Source: a virus. From it: a stretch of 34,425 nucleotides of DNA. Positions 19,244 to 28,936 of the stretch are shown piece by piece. The DNA lies in IMG/VR virus record IMGVR_UViG_3300031638_000007, positions 1-34,425 of that record; one strand, 5' to 3'. The notes beneath the pieces are model-generated. The model was not told the DNA's origin, did not search any database, and saw only the letters and a program-made list of their open reading frames with translations. Within the stretch, counting starts at the first letter, position 1. Every line of letters begins with the position of its first letter. A program made the position numbers and the translations under genes.

Positions 19244-20012
19244 ATTGAATTGTTATGTAACCACGGTTAATTGATGTTGAATTCCACAGAGAACTATAGA
19301 AGTAGCCGCCAGTCTGCCTACTTAGTATTACGTCAGTGAGGTAGACATTGATAACAGAAGCTCCAGTAGCAGAAGCTCCCGTACTAGCACCATAATTAGC
19401 TAAAAAGTTGGTTATGTGATTACCGTTATCTTGATATATCATGCAGTCAACCTGACGTATCTTTGAAAATGTTAGGCCATGTGCTACCGTAAGACTAGAT
19501 GCTCCATTACGCATATCCCAAGCACCAATATTTATAATCTTAGTATTAATGGTTTCATTCAACTTAGTGTGATCTGCATCGGTAAACACATTGGAATCTG
19601 TGGCTGCCTCAACTGCGGCGCGTATTTGAGCATCGGTTTGATCGGTGGTAGCCCCAGCTTCGATACCCGATAATTTAGAAACAGCCGTATCTAATGCGCC
19701 ACCATCTACAGCTACATCACGACCATCAAAAGTGCTGTTGGTAGTAATAGCACCTGTCATAGCTCCACCACTAAGGCTCAATAATCCTAAGTTAGTCTGC
19801 GCCATTGTCCCGATAGTTACCCAGCCATTATTAGCAGCGTTCCTCTGTTTTAATAAGCCAGAATTTGTATCAGCCCACCATTGATAAGCATACATTGTAG
19901 CTGGCTCAGTTGCAGAGCTGTTATTTGATACTATTGCCGACAAGGTATCATTTAAATCTGCTCGAAATAGATTTCCAGCTTGATTTGCAATTATATAGTC
20001 TGCTTGTGCCAT
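19233..20012 (-). CDS. Tail fibre protein, first copy of adaptor domain (259 aa)
   Basis: The N-terminus (MAQADYIIANQAGNLFRADL; VSNNSSATEPATMYAYQWWA; KQRNAANNGWVTIGTMAQTN) is shared with the fibre gene at 18035-18865. The middle has GAMTGAITTNSTFDGRDVAV and AGATTDQTDAQIRAAVEAAT, a motif common in phage fibres. The C-terminal half is unique. It starts 3 nt after gpJ, as fibre genes attached to the tip usually do. Confidence 0.75.
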   Translation of the reverse strand: MAQADYIIANQAGNLFRADLNDTLSAIVSNNSSATEPATMYAYQWWADTNSGLLKQRNAANNGWVTIGTMAQTNLGLLSLSGGAMTGAITTNSTFDGRDVAVDGGALDTAVSKLSGIEAGATTDQTDAQIRAAVEAATDSNVFTDADHTKLNETINTKIINIGAWDMRNGASSLTVAHGLTFSKIRQVDCMIYQDNGNHITNFLANYGASTGASATGASVINVYLTDVILSRQTGGYFYSSLWNSTSINRGYITIQYVD

Positions 20013-20014
20013 TT

Positions 20015-23000
20015 TTAATAACCTTTTGTAATGTGGTCAAATGTTCTATTGACAGCCGTACCACCTGAATTTTTAAATACTATATCAAAACCAGCGGTGT
20101 TTTTGTTTGATAATTCATAAAAGTCTCCTGCTTCCATATTTTGTGCAGTTATTGCTAAAGCTGGTGCGACTCTAAAAGTAAACGGGTATGATACTGATTT
20201 AGTTCCTGCACCACTTACAATATCTTCACCGCTCGCTATCCTGTCTGGCATATCAATAGTAACAAGCAAAGAACCAACACTTATATTATGCGTTTCATAA
20301 AAACTTCTAAGCACAAGCTTAAACTCAAAAGCCCTAGCTAAGTAGTCACCTACAACCAATGCCTGATAGTCGCCAAATGTCACATTATCAGTTGATGTTC
20401 TGACATATAATTTAGCATCAACATCGTCAATAAACCCTCCATCAATGTTAGGCCAAGTATCAATTAATGGTAGCGTATCAATTGTACTACTGACATCGAT
20501 TCCCAAAACGGATAGAGCTGTTGTAAGCCTAGATGTTTGCACAAGACCTAGATCGACTGATTCATCAAAGATATAAGTACCCGACGAAGCAATACCACCG
20601 ATTGCTGAAATAGTAGGCCAAGTGCTAACAATAATTTCTTGCTCACCAACCGTATTAGCTGAATCAAGAATCAGCCTCCCATCTACAACGCCAACATTCT
20701 GTTTAACACCTGTAAAACCTGTTTCTGGTAAATCTTCAATAAAATTCATATTGTTTATGCTAGGGGCATTTGTAATTATGCCCAAAGCATCTTCACTTTG
20801 GTTTCCTGTTGAATCGACCCATTTAGCAAGATAAGCACCTGAAATAAGGGGTAGTGTTGCTGATGTACTATTTCCAGAAATAGCCTCACTTATTACAGTA
20901 GCATTCGACCAATCTGGTGCTGAACTATTAGTCGTGTGCTTAATTCTAATATAACCGCCAACCAATACGTCTAGGTCAGTTGATTTATCCCAAGTAAAAG
21001 TTGCTACGTTTCCAGCAGCTTGCAGACCAAAGTTTGTAACATTGTTTGGCAATAGCGTTAGGCCATAAATAATTACAGCTTCTGATGATGTTTGTGACTT
21101 AACGCCAATTTCATTTATAGCCGTAACTTTTACTTCATAATTACCAGCAGTAACAGGCTCTATATCGATTGACGGAATAGATGTATTTAATACTGTCCAG
21201 TTGCCATCTTCTCGTCTATATTCAACCTCAAACCTTGACCCACTATCAGCCAGCCAGCTAACTGACATCCTAACGCCTACGATGGACTTAGTTAGCAAGA
21301 ATAAAGACTCACTAATAACAATATCCGTTGGCTCACTTGGGATTTGCTTAATATTAGATGTTGGTATTGGTAGCAATAAAATATTAGATTCAATAGCAGC
21401 GTATTTATCAGACCGATATTCAAGTGCAGATATTTCAGCATTAACGCCATCTTCTGTTACAGATAAGACTTTCCAAGTTTCAGGATTAACACTCGTTGAT
21501 CCTAAAACCCAAACGGAATTTACTTCTGGCGCTGCGCTAAAAGCTGGTGATACTGTTAAAGCTGATGTAGTTGAAGCACCTGTTGTAACCGTCCTTTGTT
21601 CAACATCCCCATCTGGCATAATCGCCCAAAGTGTATAAACAGAAACCCCATCTATTGTTACATCAGCGTCTAAAGTAAAATTAGTTGTAGTTGCTGCGAG
21701 TAATCGACCGCCAAACCTATCGCCTGATCTAATGGGGTCTGATGTTTGTATTACGTCCGACGGTGATATTGATAACCCGTCTAAACCGCAAGAAAAAATA
21801 ACAATTTCTGTTTCCATTTTTTCAGCAAACATAATAGCTTTGCCAAATCTATGCGCTTGTCCTCTCGATGTGCAGCCAAATGCAACTACATCTTTTTTTC
21901 TATAACCAAACCTTTCGATTCCATCATGGTCTTCTATATATTCAATGGCTTGTCGATAAAGGTCATCAGGGTCATTCCAAGTAACCGATATAACCGTTGA
22001 TCTTGTTTTAGCACTTGAGCCACTGTAACTAAAAGCACCATCAATAACATTTGCTGGCGTAAAAAGCGCAGTAGGCTGTGTAGGTGAATCTTGATTTAAT
22101 CGAATAGAACCAGCCGACCAATAACTTATAGCTGCAAATGCTGATGCTAAAGACTGAACAAGTTTAATAGCCTCTGCACGTTGCTGGATATAAGCATTAA
22201 CAGTATATCTCGGCTCAGTACCGCCTTGCCCGTTATCTACTAGTTCATCACAATATACACCGATTTCGTAAAGGCCATATTTATCAACTAATGCTTCTGG
22301 AACATTATCGCCAAGACCATAACGCGAATTAGTAATTAAATCGTAAAATATCCACGCAGGATTATTTGAATAAGCCGTTATAAAAGTTCCATTCCAAGTT
22401 CCCGAATAGGTTTTACTGACAGCGTTATAATTAGACGGGACTTTAATAATCAAGCCCTCAATCTCATAACCTCGCGTTGGTATCTTGCTGTAAAGCTCGC
22501 TGTCAATTGACAATGCCATCAAGGCACTATTTGGATAAGAGAATTTTTCATCTTGGATTTCAGTAAAAGAATCCCAAAAAGTAGCATTTTGCAAAGCTGC
22601 CGAAGTGCTGTCAGCAGTTATTCTTCTAACGCGAATATCCCACGGTGCATCACCTGTTAATTCCAAATCAAAAGATTTTTGGTATCGGCTGGAAGTTTTA
22701 CCTTTTATTTCAGTAAAGCCAAAATTTTCAGCAGCATAACCGCTGGGCATAGTTACTGTTCCTGTTCCGCTTGTCTTTAAAACCCTAAATTCATAATTGT
22801 TTTCAGGCAAATATATAAAGCTTTCTCGCGTGTTTGATGGTGGTGTAATTGTACTACCGCCCGTACTTCTACCATCTTCGTCAACATTTCTAACGTATGT
22901 ACCAGAACCACTAAAGCTATTATTCGCATGAGTTAGCCAAGTTCCAGAGCCAATAACCCTATACTGAACTGAATAAAATATGCTTTGAAATGCAAATCCA

Positions 23001-23587
23001 GAACCAACCCAATTAATTTTTACTGTTGGGTTAAAGATTTCATTTGTCAGGCTTGATAGTCCAGTTGAGTCTGCACTTAAATCTATCCTTCGAAGCCCTG
23101 TCGTTGTTGTGACAAAACCGCCTCCGTTGCTTTGTAAGTCAATAGCAACGCGAACTGATGTACCGCTAATATCACCAGTTGTCGTGTCTTGTTCTTGCAA
23201 AGCTGGAACTGATATTGTTACTCTTGCTGTATCAACAAGGCTGTTAGTTATCGTTCTTGTAACACTTGTGGTTTTAGTAACAGCCACGCCAACAATTTGT
23301 TCGCTTTCAACTTCTGCAAAACTTCGCATTCTAGTCTGGGCTTGAGTACCGTTTCTAAAATCAAAACCTACACCATTTACGTTAAAGCTTCCGTTGTCAT
23401 TTTGAATAGGTAAATTATCAAGGTAAACTGATTTAAGCCCGTCAACTAATCCTTGTATTTCACCTTCACAGATTAGGTCAACAACTCTAGCGTCTTGTCT
23501 TGATCGTAAACTATCAGCAGCTTCAATAGAGACTCTCGCACTGCCACCGCTGCCTTTACCACCGCCTGAACCTCGTATAATACTCAA
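20015..23587 (-). CDS. Tail tip attachment protein (gpJ-like)
   Basis: The protein of about 1190 aa matches lambda gpJ, the central tip protein that binds the receptor. The N-terminus GSGGGKGSGGSARVSIEAAD leads into DLICEGEIQGLVDGLKSVYL, the best known gpJ segment. The middle has the tip-attachment region (IEYIEDHDGIERFGYRKKDV) and fibronectin-like domains follow. I place the start at TTG 23587, overlapping the gpI stop, because the gpJ match begins there. The open frame extends to 23656, also a TTG, but would overlap gpI by 73 nt. The start is therefore uncertain. Confidence 0.88.
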   Translation of the reverse strand: MSIIRGSGGGKGSGGSARVSIEAADSLRSRQDARVVDLICEGEIQGLVDGLKSVYLDNLPIQNDNGSFNVNGVGFDFRNGTQAQTRMRSFAEVESEQIVGVAVTKTTSVTRTITNSLVDTARVTISVPALQEQDTTTGDISGTSVRVAIDLQSNGGGFVTTTTGLRRIDLSADSTGLSSLTNEIFNPTVKINWVGSGFAFQSIFYSVQYRVIGSGTWLTHANNSFSGSGTYVRNVDEDGRSTGGSTITPPSNTRESFIYLPENNYEFRVLKTSGTGTVTMPSGYAAENFGFTEIKGKTSSRYQKSFDLELTGDAPWDIRVRRITADSTSAALQNATFWDSFTEIQDEKFSYPNSALMALSIDSELYSKIPTRGYEIEGLIIKVPSNYNAVSKTYSGTWNGTFITAYSNNPAWIFYDLITNSRYGLGDNVPEALVDKYGLYEIGVYCDELVDNGQGGTEPRYTVNAYIQQRAEAIKLVQSLASAFAAISYWSAGSIRLNQDSPTQPTALFTPANVIDGAFSYSGSSAKTRSTVISVTWNDPDDLYRQAIEYIEDHDGIERFGYRKKDVVAFGCTSRGQAHRFGKAIMFAEKMETEIVIFSCGLDGLSISPSDVIQTSDPIRSGDRFGGRLLAATTTNFTLDADVTIDGVSVYTLWAIMPDGDVEQRTVTTGASTTSALTVSPAFSAAPEVNSVWVLGSTSVNPETWKVLSVTEDGVNAEISALEYRSDKYAAIESNILLLPIPTSNIKQIPSEPTDIVISESLFLLTKSIVGVRMSVSWLADSGSRFEVEYRREDGNWTVLNTSIPSIDIEPVTAGNYEVKVTAINEIGVKSQTSSEAVIIYGLTLLPNNVTNFGLQAAGNVATFTWDKSTDLDVLVGGYIRIKHTTNSSAPDWSNATVISEAISGNSTSATLPLISGAYLAKWVDSTGNQSEDALGIITNAPSINNMNFIEDLPETGFTGVKQNVGVVDGRLILDSANTVGEQEIIVSTWPTISAIGGIASSGTYIFDESVDLGLVQTSRLTTALSVLGIDVSSTIDTLPLIDTWPNIDGGFIDDVDAKLYVRTSTDNVTFGDYQALVVGDYLARAFEFKLVLRSFYETHNISVGSLLVTIDMPDRIASGEDIVSGAGTKSVSYPFTFRVAPALAITAQNMEAGDFYELSNKNTAGFDIVFKNSGGTAVNRTFDHITKGY

Positions 23588-24144
23588 ACTCTTATACCCG
23601 TTACAGATAATCCTGCGCTTATAACCTGTGAACCAACTATCATTCTGCCGTAGCAAATTGGAACTGGATTGCCTTGCCTTGTCGTATTAATAGCGCCATT
23701 AAATATAAACGAAGGCATATTTTCCGCGCGTTCTTGTGCTGCTTCTGGCTTTGGTGGTGCAAATAAAAGCTCACTAACACCGCCTAAAACCATTGATGTT
23801 CCTACACCCTGAACAAAACTTGCAGCAAGACCAGTTCCTAGGCCACCTGATGCATAAATCAATGCAGCTCCTAAAACAATCTTTCCTACGCCACTTGCCC
23901 CTGTAATGACAGGTACAATCCTTATAGTTTCTTTTGTTGATATTGGGTTTTCTGACTCATCTAAATCTATTGTTGATTTTCCGCCAACAATCAATCGATA
24001 TGAACCGCCGTCTATAAAAGCCTGTTTAAAACCTTTGATAGTTGCGCTTAATGCCCTTACAGCCTCGGCTGGTGTTCTAACATCGTAATTATGAACACGA
24101 CCAAACTTAGAACCTAGTGACCCGTATAATAAAATAGTGTTCAT
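23584..24144 (-). CDS. Tail assembly protein I-like
   Basis: The 186-aa product has the gpI layout: a small ubiquitin-like N-terminus (MNTILLYGSLGSKFGRVHNY, PAEAVRALSATIKGF), a hydrophobic glycine-rich middle (VLGAALIYASGGLGTGLAAS) and the conserved end GNPVPICYGRMIVGSQVISA. In lambda, I works with K and J in assembly of the tip. It overlaps the K-like gene by 4 nt. The middle part could insert into a membrane. Confidence 0.88.
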   Translation of the reverse strand: MNTILLYGSLGSKFGRVHNYDVRTPAEAVRALSATIKGFKQAFIDGGSYRLIVGGKSTIDLDESENPISTKETIRIVPVITGASGVGKIVLGAALIYASGGLGTGLAASFVQGVGTSMVLGGVSELLFAPPKPEAAQERAENMPSFIFNGAINTTRQGNPVPICYGRMIVGSQVISAGLSVTGIRV

Positions 24145-24824
24145 TTATGCCTCGCAATATGCGTTGTGATTTTTTCATACCACCCACCATAAACATCAAT
24201 AGATGATAATCGACCCACTTGATGATGACCTATCTTACCATCACCTAAGTATATAGCGCCATGATTTGGGACTTGGCTACCTACAGTCATAAATATAACA
24301 TCATTCTTTTTTAATTCGTCAACTAAATAGAATCCAGCATCATTAGCTCTATCTAAATAATGACTCTCACCAGACAGCCACCAGTTATCAGCCCTGTAGT
24401 AGTCGGGCATTTCAATTCCTAACTCTTGCATATAGTAATCGCGAATAAAGGTAAAACAATCGACAGTACCATGCTGAAACTCACGCCCGTATAAAGGCAA
24501 GACATAACCGCTTGGCTTGAATTCGTAGATGTTTCCGTTTGGATAGCTAATAATAAGCCATTTTAAGCCTGATTTTTCGCAGCTTATTAAATCAGATGGT
24601 GATGGTAAAGGCGAAGTGTTAGGATGACTATGCACTATCGTATCAATTACACCTAAATCCTCTGCATCAGCGTAATCTTCTGGGTGAATAGCAAACTGTA
24701 AACCTGTTGCTATATTTCTGCATTTTTTGTAACGTTTTCTACCTTTTACAATAACAATTAAACCGCAGCACTCGTTTGGGTAACACTCTTCTGCGTGTTT
24801 TAATATGTCATTTTCAACAGACAT
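24141..24824 (-). CDS. Tail assembly protein K-like: JAMM plus NlpC/P60 domains
   Basis: The 227-aa product fuses two domains. Residues 1-110 are a Mov34/JAMM domain with E18 and the metal motif H65-x-H67-x7-S75-x2-D78 (HSHPNTSPLPSPSD). Residues 115-227 are an NlpC/P60 peptidase with C123 (GTVDCFTFIRDYY) and H188 (NHGAIYLGDG). Lambda gpK has the same layout and helps assemble the tip. The cell-wall peptidase domain could also open peptidoglycan on entry. All key residues are kept. It starts at the last base of the L-like gene. Confidence 0.93.
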   Translation of the reverse strand: MSVENDILKHAEECYPNECCGLIVIVKGRKRYKKCRNIATGLQFAIHPEDYADAEDLGVIDTIVHSHPNTSPLPSPSDLISCEKSGLKWLIISYPNGNIYEFKPSGYVLPLYGREFQHGTVDCFTFIRDYYMQELGIEMPDYYRADNWWLSGESHYLDRANDAGFYLVDELKKNDVIFMTVGSQVPNHGAIYLGDGKIGHHQVGRLSSIDVYGGWYEKITTHIARHK

Positions 24825-25507
24825 TATTTAGAGCTGCCAGTAAACCCACCAAATGGCAAAACTGCATTACTTCCAAATCGTAATTTACAAGACTCTACAC
24901 GATGACCGCATACATCATCAGCCAAAGAAGAAACAGCTACATCCATAATATTAGCTACTGCTCCTCCAGCATAACCGCACTCAGCACTTCGATATTGCCA
25001 AGCGCAAGTTTTTTGCGTGACCTGTCTTTTAGGTAACATTGTTCCAGACAAGTCCATTGCCGATGATAATTCAAATTCAATAAAAATACCGTTTTCAGAA
25101 ACCTTTCTGTCAATAAACCAAATTTCATCAGCAAAATGAACGTTAGGGTCTGCTTGTGCGTTACCGCTAGCAAAGTTTGCAGCATCTAAGTATTTAACAA
25201 AGGTACGTCTGCGCGTGAATTTAGCGCCTATTAAATCTTGAAGCGATCTCGTTAAAGCACCAACAGCGCCAGATACATTTGACGCTTTGATAGTTGGTCT
25301 TGGTTGTGTGCCTTTTCCGCTTGTACTAAACCCTTTAGCTTCAATAGGGAATCTGGAATAGGTATTACCCTGCCAGATAATATCAGCGTTTAATTCATTA
25401 ACGTCATCTACCCATCTTAGTACAGTACCGCCTATAGCTGTATTATCGATTTCAAATAAATCAATAACATTACCAGCAGCAAGCTTTTGTACATCAGTTG
25501 CAATCAT
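24824..25507 (-). CDS. Minor tail protein L-like, four-cysteine (Fe-S type)
   Basis: The 227-aa protein matches lambda gpL. The first half has NVIDLFEIDNTAIGGTVLRW and RPTIKASNVSGAVGALTRSL. The C-terminal part has four cysteines in KTCAWQYRSAECGYAG and DDVCGHRVESCKLRFG, the positions at which lambda gpL binds an iron-sulfur cluster. It would sit at the tip between tape measure and gpJ. It overlaps the M-like gene by 4 nt. That the cluster is present here is inferred from the kept cysteines. Confidence 0.92.
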   Translation of the reverse strand: MIATDVQKLAAGNVIDLFEIDNTAIGGTVLRWVDDVNELNADIIWQGNTYSRFPIEAKGFSTSGKGTQPRPTIKASNVSGAVGALTRSLQDLIGAKFTRRRTFVKYLDAANFASGNAQADPNVHFADEIWFIDRKVSENGIFIEFELSSAMDLSGTMLPKRQVTQKTCAWQYRSAECGYAGGAVANIMDVAVSSLADDVCGHRVESCKLRFGSNAVLPFGGFTGSSK

Positions 25508-25836
25508 TCTCCAAAGACCTCCTGAAAGTTAGCTGTTAGGCTCCAGTGATCATATTCAATTATAGCATTAGACCATTGGCTACAAATCCACTTTCCAGCC
25601 GAACCTGTTGGCGGTGTCCAATCAAAAGATGTTACACCGTTTTCTGTTGCTAGAAATAATTCAATAGCATCAATCTCGGTTTTAGTTCCTTCAAAACTTA
25701 ATGACCAGCCCCTTGCCGTTGTGTTAATACCATCAGCAACTCTTTGCTGGTAGCCATCACCAAAAGCAGCAATTCTAACTTTAGGGGATTTCGTAAAAGC
25801 TGCACCGTAGGAGGGGGAAAAGGTGAATGTACTCAT
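25504..25836 (-). CDS. Minor tail protein M-like
   Basis: The 110-aa product has the gpM pattern: FSPSYGAAFTKSPKVRIAAF, GDGYQQRVADGINTTARGWS and the Trp-rich end FDWTPPTGSAGKWICSQW. In lambda, M joins the tape-measure/V complex to the tip. It overlaps the tape measure and L-like genes by 4 nt each, so translation is coupled. Confidence 0.9.
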   Translation of the reverse strand: MSTFTFSPSYGAAFTKSPKVRIAAFGDGYQQRVADGINTTARGWSLSFEGTKTEIDAIELFLATENGVTSFDWTPPTGSAGKWICSQWSNAIIEYDHWSLTANFQEVFGE

Positions 25837-27788
25837 GCTAATAGTCCCCCCTGTCTGCTTTCTTCAATCAGTATCGACCTGACAGCAACGCCTATCATGT
25901 TGCCTAGTTTCTGACTATCGCCTTTGGTGCTTGTGCCTGACGCATCAACATTTACAACAACATTACCCATCGTCTGGCCTTTAGTGTGATCTATTATTGT
26001 TTCGTTTGGATGCAGGATAGCAGGAAAGCCACCAATACCATCAACACCGCCAACTCTAGCACCAGTTCCAGTAAAGCCACCACCGTTTGCAGACGGTGCG
26101 CCACCACCTGTTAAGTTAGCAGTTGAACCAGAAATTGGGTTAGTGCTAAACAAAGTTTTGAATGAACCACTAAACCCGTCAAACAATGGCTGAGTAGCTT
26201 GCTGAATTGCTATAACTTGCATTTGTTTAACAATAGTAGAAGCAAAATCCTTAAATGAACCGCTTCCATTAACCATAGTCTGCGCAAAAGTCATACCCCA
26301 GCTTTCTATCGCCGCTCCAAAAGCATCAAAGTTATTTTTGCTTCTAAACAACGATTCGTCAATCGTACTCATTGCATCAGCAGATATTAAAGCCGTCTCT
26401 TCTTGGCTATCAGCAAACTTTTGTTCCGCTTCTATCCTAGCCCTGTTGTAAGTCTCTTGGCTTATTAAAGATTCATTAAGTCTTTCATTTCTTGCATTTT
26501 TTAATTTATCTAAAGCTTGGATTTCTTGGTCAAATATTTCTTTAGGCGTTCTTATAGATTCATTTAACGCTTGTGATGCACTAAATAGATTATCATATTC
26601 TGTAGCCATTTGAGATAAAGCATAAGTTTCAGACCTAAGTTTTTCTTCTTCTGTATCGCTTGTGCTAGTAGTTTTGTTATTACCGTTTTGGTTTGTAAAA
26701 TTAATACGGTTAGAAGCGCCAAGGTCTATAACACCAAGCAAGCCAGCTTTTTCTTGCAATAAGACAAGCTCCATCTGCAAGTTTTGTAAATCTTTTTTTC
26801 TGATTTCTTGCTGAGTTATTGCAGCCTTACTTGTCTTATCATTATTTAATATTATTTCTTTTTGTAATTCTGATATTTCGGTGTTCAATTCTTTTATAGA
26901 ATCGCCTCCAAATATCATACCTATACCTTTAGCGGCAAATGCACCAGCTTTTGCAATTGCTAAAAACCCACTAACAATAACTTGCATTCCGTCTTTAACT
27001 TCTTTGCTGTTTAAAACATCAGTTAATCCATTAATCTCATCTGTTAGTGCAGAAGGCGAACCCTTGTCAGCTTCTAACAAACCACCAAATGAATTGCTTA
27101 GTGACTTCAATGAGCCGCCTAATGTATTTCTAGCAGCAAAAGCACTGCCTCCAAATTGTGTTTCTAATTCTTTTAATATTAATTTTTGAGCGCCAACAGT
27201 ATTGCCAACGGCAATCATATCTTTAACTAAATCTTTTTGAACTTGTGAAAAGGTTATGCCTGACTCGCTTAATGCACTTAAACCTATCAATGGGTCATTC
27301 AATGCTTTACCGACTTGGATTGATGCGCTTTTTAGGTCAGTACCCATAGCAGTTGCAACATTTAAAACTGCCTCAGTAGTTTGAGGCATTATCTCAGAGC
27401 CAATTCTTGTAAATGTAAGAATCAGCGCTTGGCTAGCAATAATTGTTTCGTCACTAAAAGTTGTTAATTTTTGAAGTTCTGCTGCATAGTCCTGTAGCCC
27501 TTCTGAAGCACTAACACTAAATCTACCTGTTGATTTTAAGGTTTGATTTAATTGGGCAATAACCCTTTCTTGTTCTATCGTGTTTTTTATTGATTTAACA
27601 AAAAGGCCAACACCAAGCGCAGCAGCAGCAACACCAGCGACAGCACCAAGCCTGACAAATGACTTGCCTAAACTCTTAGTCATAGCAGTTGCTTTACTGC
27701 CTTGAGTTTCAAGCCCTTTTAAATCTTTTGTGGTTTTACTAATTCCACTAGACTTAACCTTGATTAATAGACTTGCTGCGTCTGCCAT
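25833..27788 (-). CDS. Tape measure protein (lambda gpH type)
   Basis: The 651-aa protein sets tail length and later enters the host envelope. It starts MADAASLLIKVKSSGISKTT, with an early hydrophobic segment (LGAVAGVAAAALGVGLFVKS), then the conserved region FSDETIIASQALILTFTRIG and ALNDPLIGLSALSESGITFS found in lambda-like tape measures. Long helical regions follow, and the end has GGFPAILHPNETIIDHTKG. By the usual 1.5 angstrom per residue rule the tail would be about 90-100 nm long; that number is an estimate. The preceding frameshifted chaperone supports this call. Confidence 0.92.
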   Translation of the reverse strand: MADAASLLIKVKSSGISKTTKDLKGLETQGSKATAMTKSLGKSFVRLGAVAGVAAAALGVGLFVKSIKNTIEQERVIAQLNQTLKSTGRFSVSASEGLQDYAAELQKLTTFSDETIIASQALILTFTRIGSEIMPQTTEAVLNVATAMGTDLKSASIQVGKALNDPLIGLSALSESGITFSQVQKDLVKDMIAVGNTVGAQKLILKELETQFGGSAFAARNTLGGSLKSLSNSFGGLLEADKGSPSALTDEINGLTDVLNSKEVKDGMQVIVSGFLAIAKAGAFAAKGIGMIFGGDSIKELNTEISELQKEIILNNDKTSKAAITQQEIRKKDLQNLQMELVLLQEKAGLLGVIDLGASNRINFTNQNGNNKTTSTSDTEEEKLRSETYALSQMATEYDNLFSASQALNESIRTPKEIFDQEIQALDKLKNARNERLNESLISQETYNRARIEAEQKFADSQEETALISADAMSTIDESLFRSKNNFDAFGAAIESWGMTFAQTMVNGSGSFKDFASTIVKQMQVIAIQQATQPLFDGFSGSFKTLFSTNPISGSTANLTGGGAPSANGGGFTGTGARVGGVDGIGGFPAILHPNETIIDHTKGQTMGNVVVNVDASGTSTKGDSQKLGNMIGVAVRSILIEESRQGGLLA

Positions 27789-27789
27789 T

Positions 27790-28478
27790 TTATCTATTCC
27801 TAAGTATGTTCTGAATTGCTTGGCTACTTTCTTTTACATTGCCAACATAAGGTCTTGGTGCTTCTTTGCCATCATACTCACTTATTTTATTGCTGTAGAC
27901 AAGGCTTATCATGTGAATGGCTTTAGTTTCAAACTTATTTAAATGAGCCTGAGTTAATTCATTCCATGCGTTTAACTCAGACCATTCAGGTTTTAAACCA
28001 AAATCTATCGCCATATCTAAAATGTAATTACACTGCCCTATATCTGGGAAGTCATACTCTACTAATTCACGCCTAGACTTAGACTTGCTTTCATTTCGAG
28101 AATTTAACCACGCTAACTGATCTGCATATAAATTTAAATCTGCTAGCGTTTTGGCAAAAAATTCTTCTGCTCCAGAATAAACATTTCAACTTGCCTACGT
28201 ACTGGCAGCATATCCATCGAGTAAATCTTTTTAGCATTCTCGCTATTAAATGGCAAATCTTCACCGTCTAGGCTTAGATTAACCCAGCCAACAGTTAAAT
28301 CAATGAGCAGCTTTAAAGCATCTGATTCTTTGCGTGATGACTCTTTTTTAAAAGCTTCAGCGTATTGCTTAGAATAAGAACCATAAACACTGATAACAAT
28401 ATCCGTATCGTCATCAGTGTAAGGGTCTTTAATTACGCAATCAGCCGTTTCATTGGCTATGAGTAATGATAAATCCAT
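27790..28478 (-). CDS. Tail assembly chaperone fusion gpG-T type, made by -1 frameshift
   Basis: The frame of 28143-28478 can slip by -1 at the heptamer T TTT TTG (28161-28155). After the slip, GCC AAA ACG CTA continues open through 28014 to the stop at 27790. The fusion would be 108 + 121 = about 229 aa. The bases 28015-28142 would otherwise be empty, and the downstream part alone has no RBS. In lambda, G and GT made this way in a fixed ratio guide the tape measure into the tail. Position just before the tape measure and after the tail tube supports it. Confidence 0.88.
28143..28478 (-). CDS. Tail assembly chaperone, short form (gpG type)
   Basis: The 111-aa unshifted product starts MDLSLLIANETADCVIKDPY and ends QKNFLPKR with TAG 10 nt after the slippery site. 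It contains the acidic/strand region DDTDIVISVYGS and a helical second half (SDALKLLIDLTVGWVNLSLD). In lambda-type phages the short form coats the tape measure during assembly. It begins at the last base of the tail tube gene (stop/start overlap). Confidence 0.85.
   Translation of the reverse strand: MDLSLLIANETADCVIKDPYTDDDTDIVISVYGSYSKQYAEAFKKESSRKESDALKLLIDLTVGWVNLSLDGEDLPFNSENAKKIYSMDMLPVRRQVEMFILEQKNFLPKR
28155..28161 (-). promoter_or_regulatory. Programmed -1 frameshift slippery site T TTT TTG
   Basis: In the zero frame the codons are AAT TTT TTG, so the heptamer TTTTTTG fits X XXY YYZ. Slipping back one base lets the tRNAs re-pair with TTT TTT. The zero-frame stop follows 10 nt later, and the -1 frame stays open for 122 codons including stop. 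Confidence 0.88.
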
Positions 28479-28933
28479 TATGTAGTAGCTTGAATAACAC
28501 CGCGATAATCAACGCGAAGTGTTGCAGTAACAGCGCGAATTGTGTCAGCATCACCACCAGCATCAGCAAAGCTAAAGGTTAATGCTTGAAAGTAATCAAC
28601 CTCGCCGTTTGAATATGCGATCTTAAAAGAATGGTTAGCATCAGAATCACTAGCTGCTTTTAAAATGACTTGACCAGCATCAGCACGATCAACGCCAATC
28701 TCGATAGCCAATTCAGATTCATCATATGAACCTTTTTTATGAACTGTTCCGCGTGTTGCTAAATTGGTGTAAGAAACATCGTTATAAGTTCGACCTTTTC
28801 CGCCAATGCTTGTAACTTCACCGATTGCCGTAAAAACTACGCCTACCGCTTCAAAACCAGCTTCGTCGTATGTTGCTGGAATGTCATCAGATATTGATAC
28901 AGTTGAGCCAGCGAATGTAATTGGAGTTGCCAT
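28478..28933 (-). CDS. Major tail tube protein
   Basis: The 151-aa product starts MATPITFAGSTVSISDDIPA and is strand-rich with YNDVSYTNLATRGTVHKKGS and a C-terminal DADTIRAVTATLRVDYRGVI. This is the pattern of lambda-V/tail-tube-like proteins that stack as hexamers round the tape measure. It stands between the tail terminator and the chaperone genes, as expected. The identification rests on size, pattern and synteny. Confidence 0.8.
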   Translation of the reverse strand: MATPITFAGSTVSISDDIPATYDEAGFEAVGVVFTAIGEVTSIGGKGRTYNDVSYTNLATRGTVHKKGSYDESELAIEIGVDRADAGQVILKAASDSDANHSFKIAYSNGEVDYFQALTFSFADAGGDADTIRAVTATLRVDYRGVIQATT

Positions 28934-28936
28934 TTT

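Noticed and set aside
28015-28142. Intergenic gap before the tape measure
   Set aside because: Once the -1 frameshift is recognised, this stretch is coding and is not a gap.
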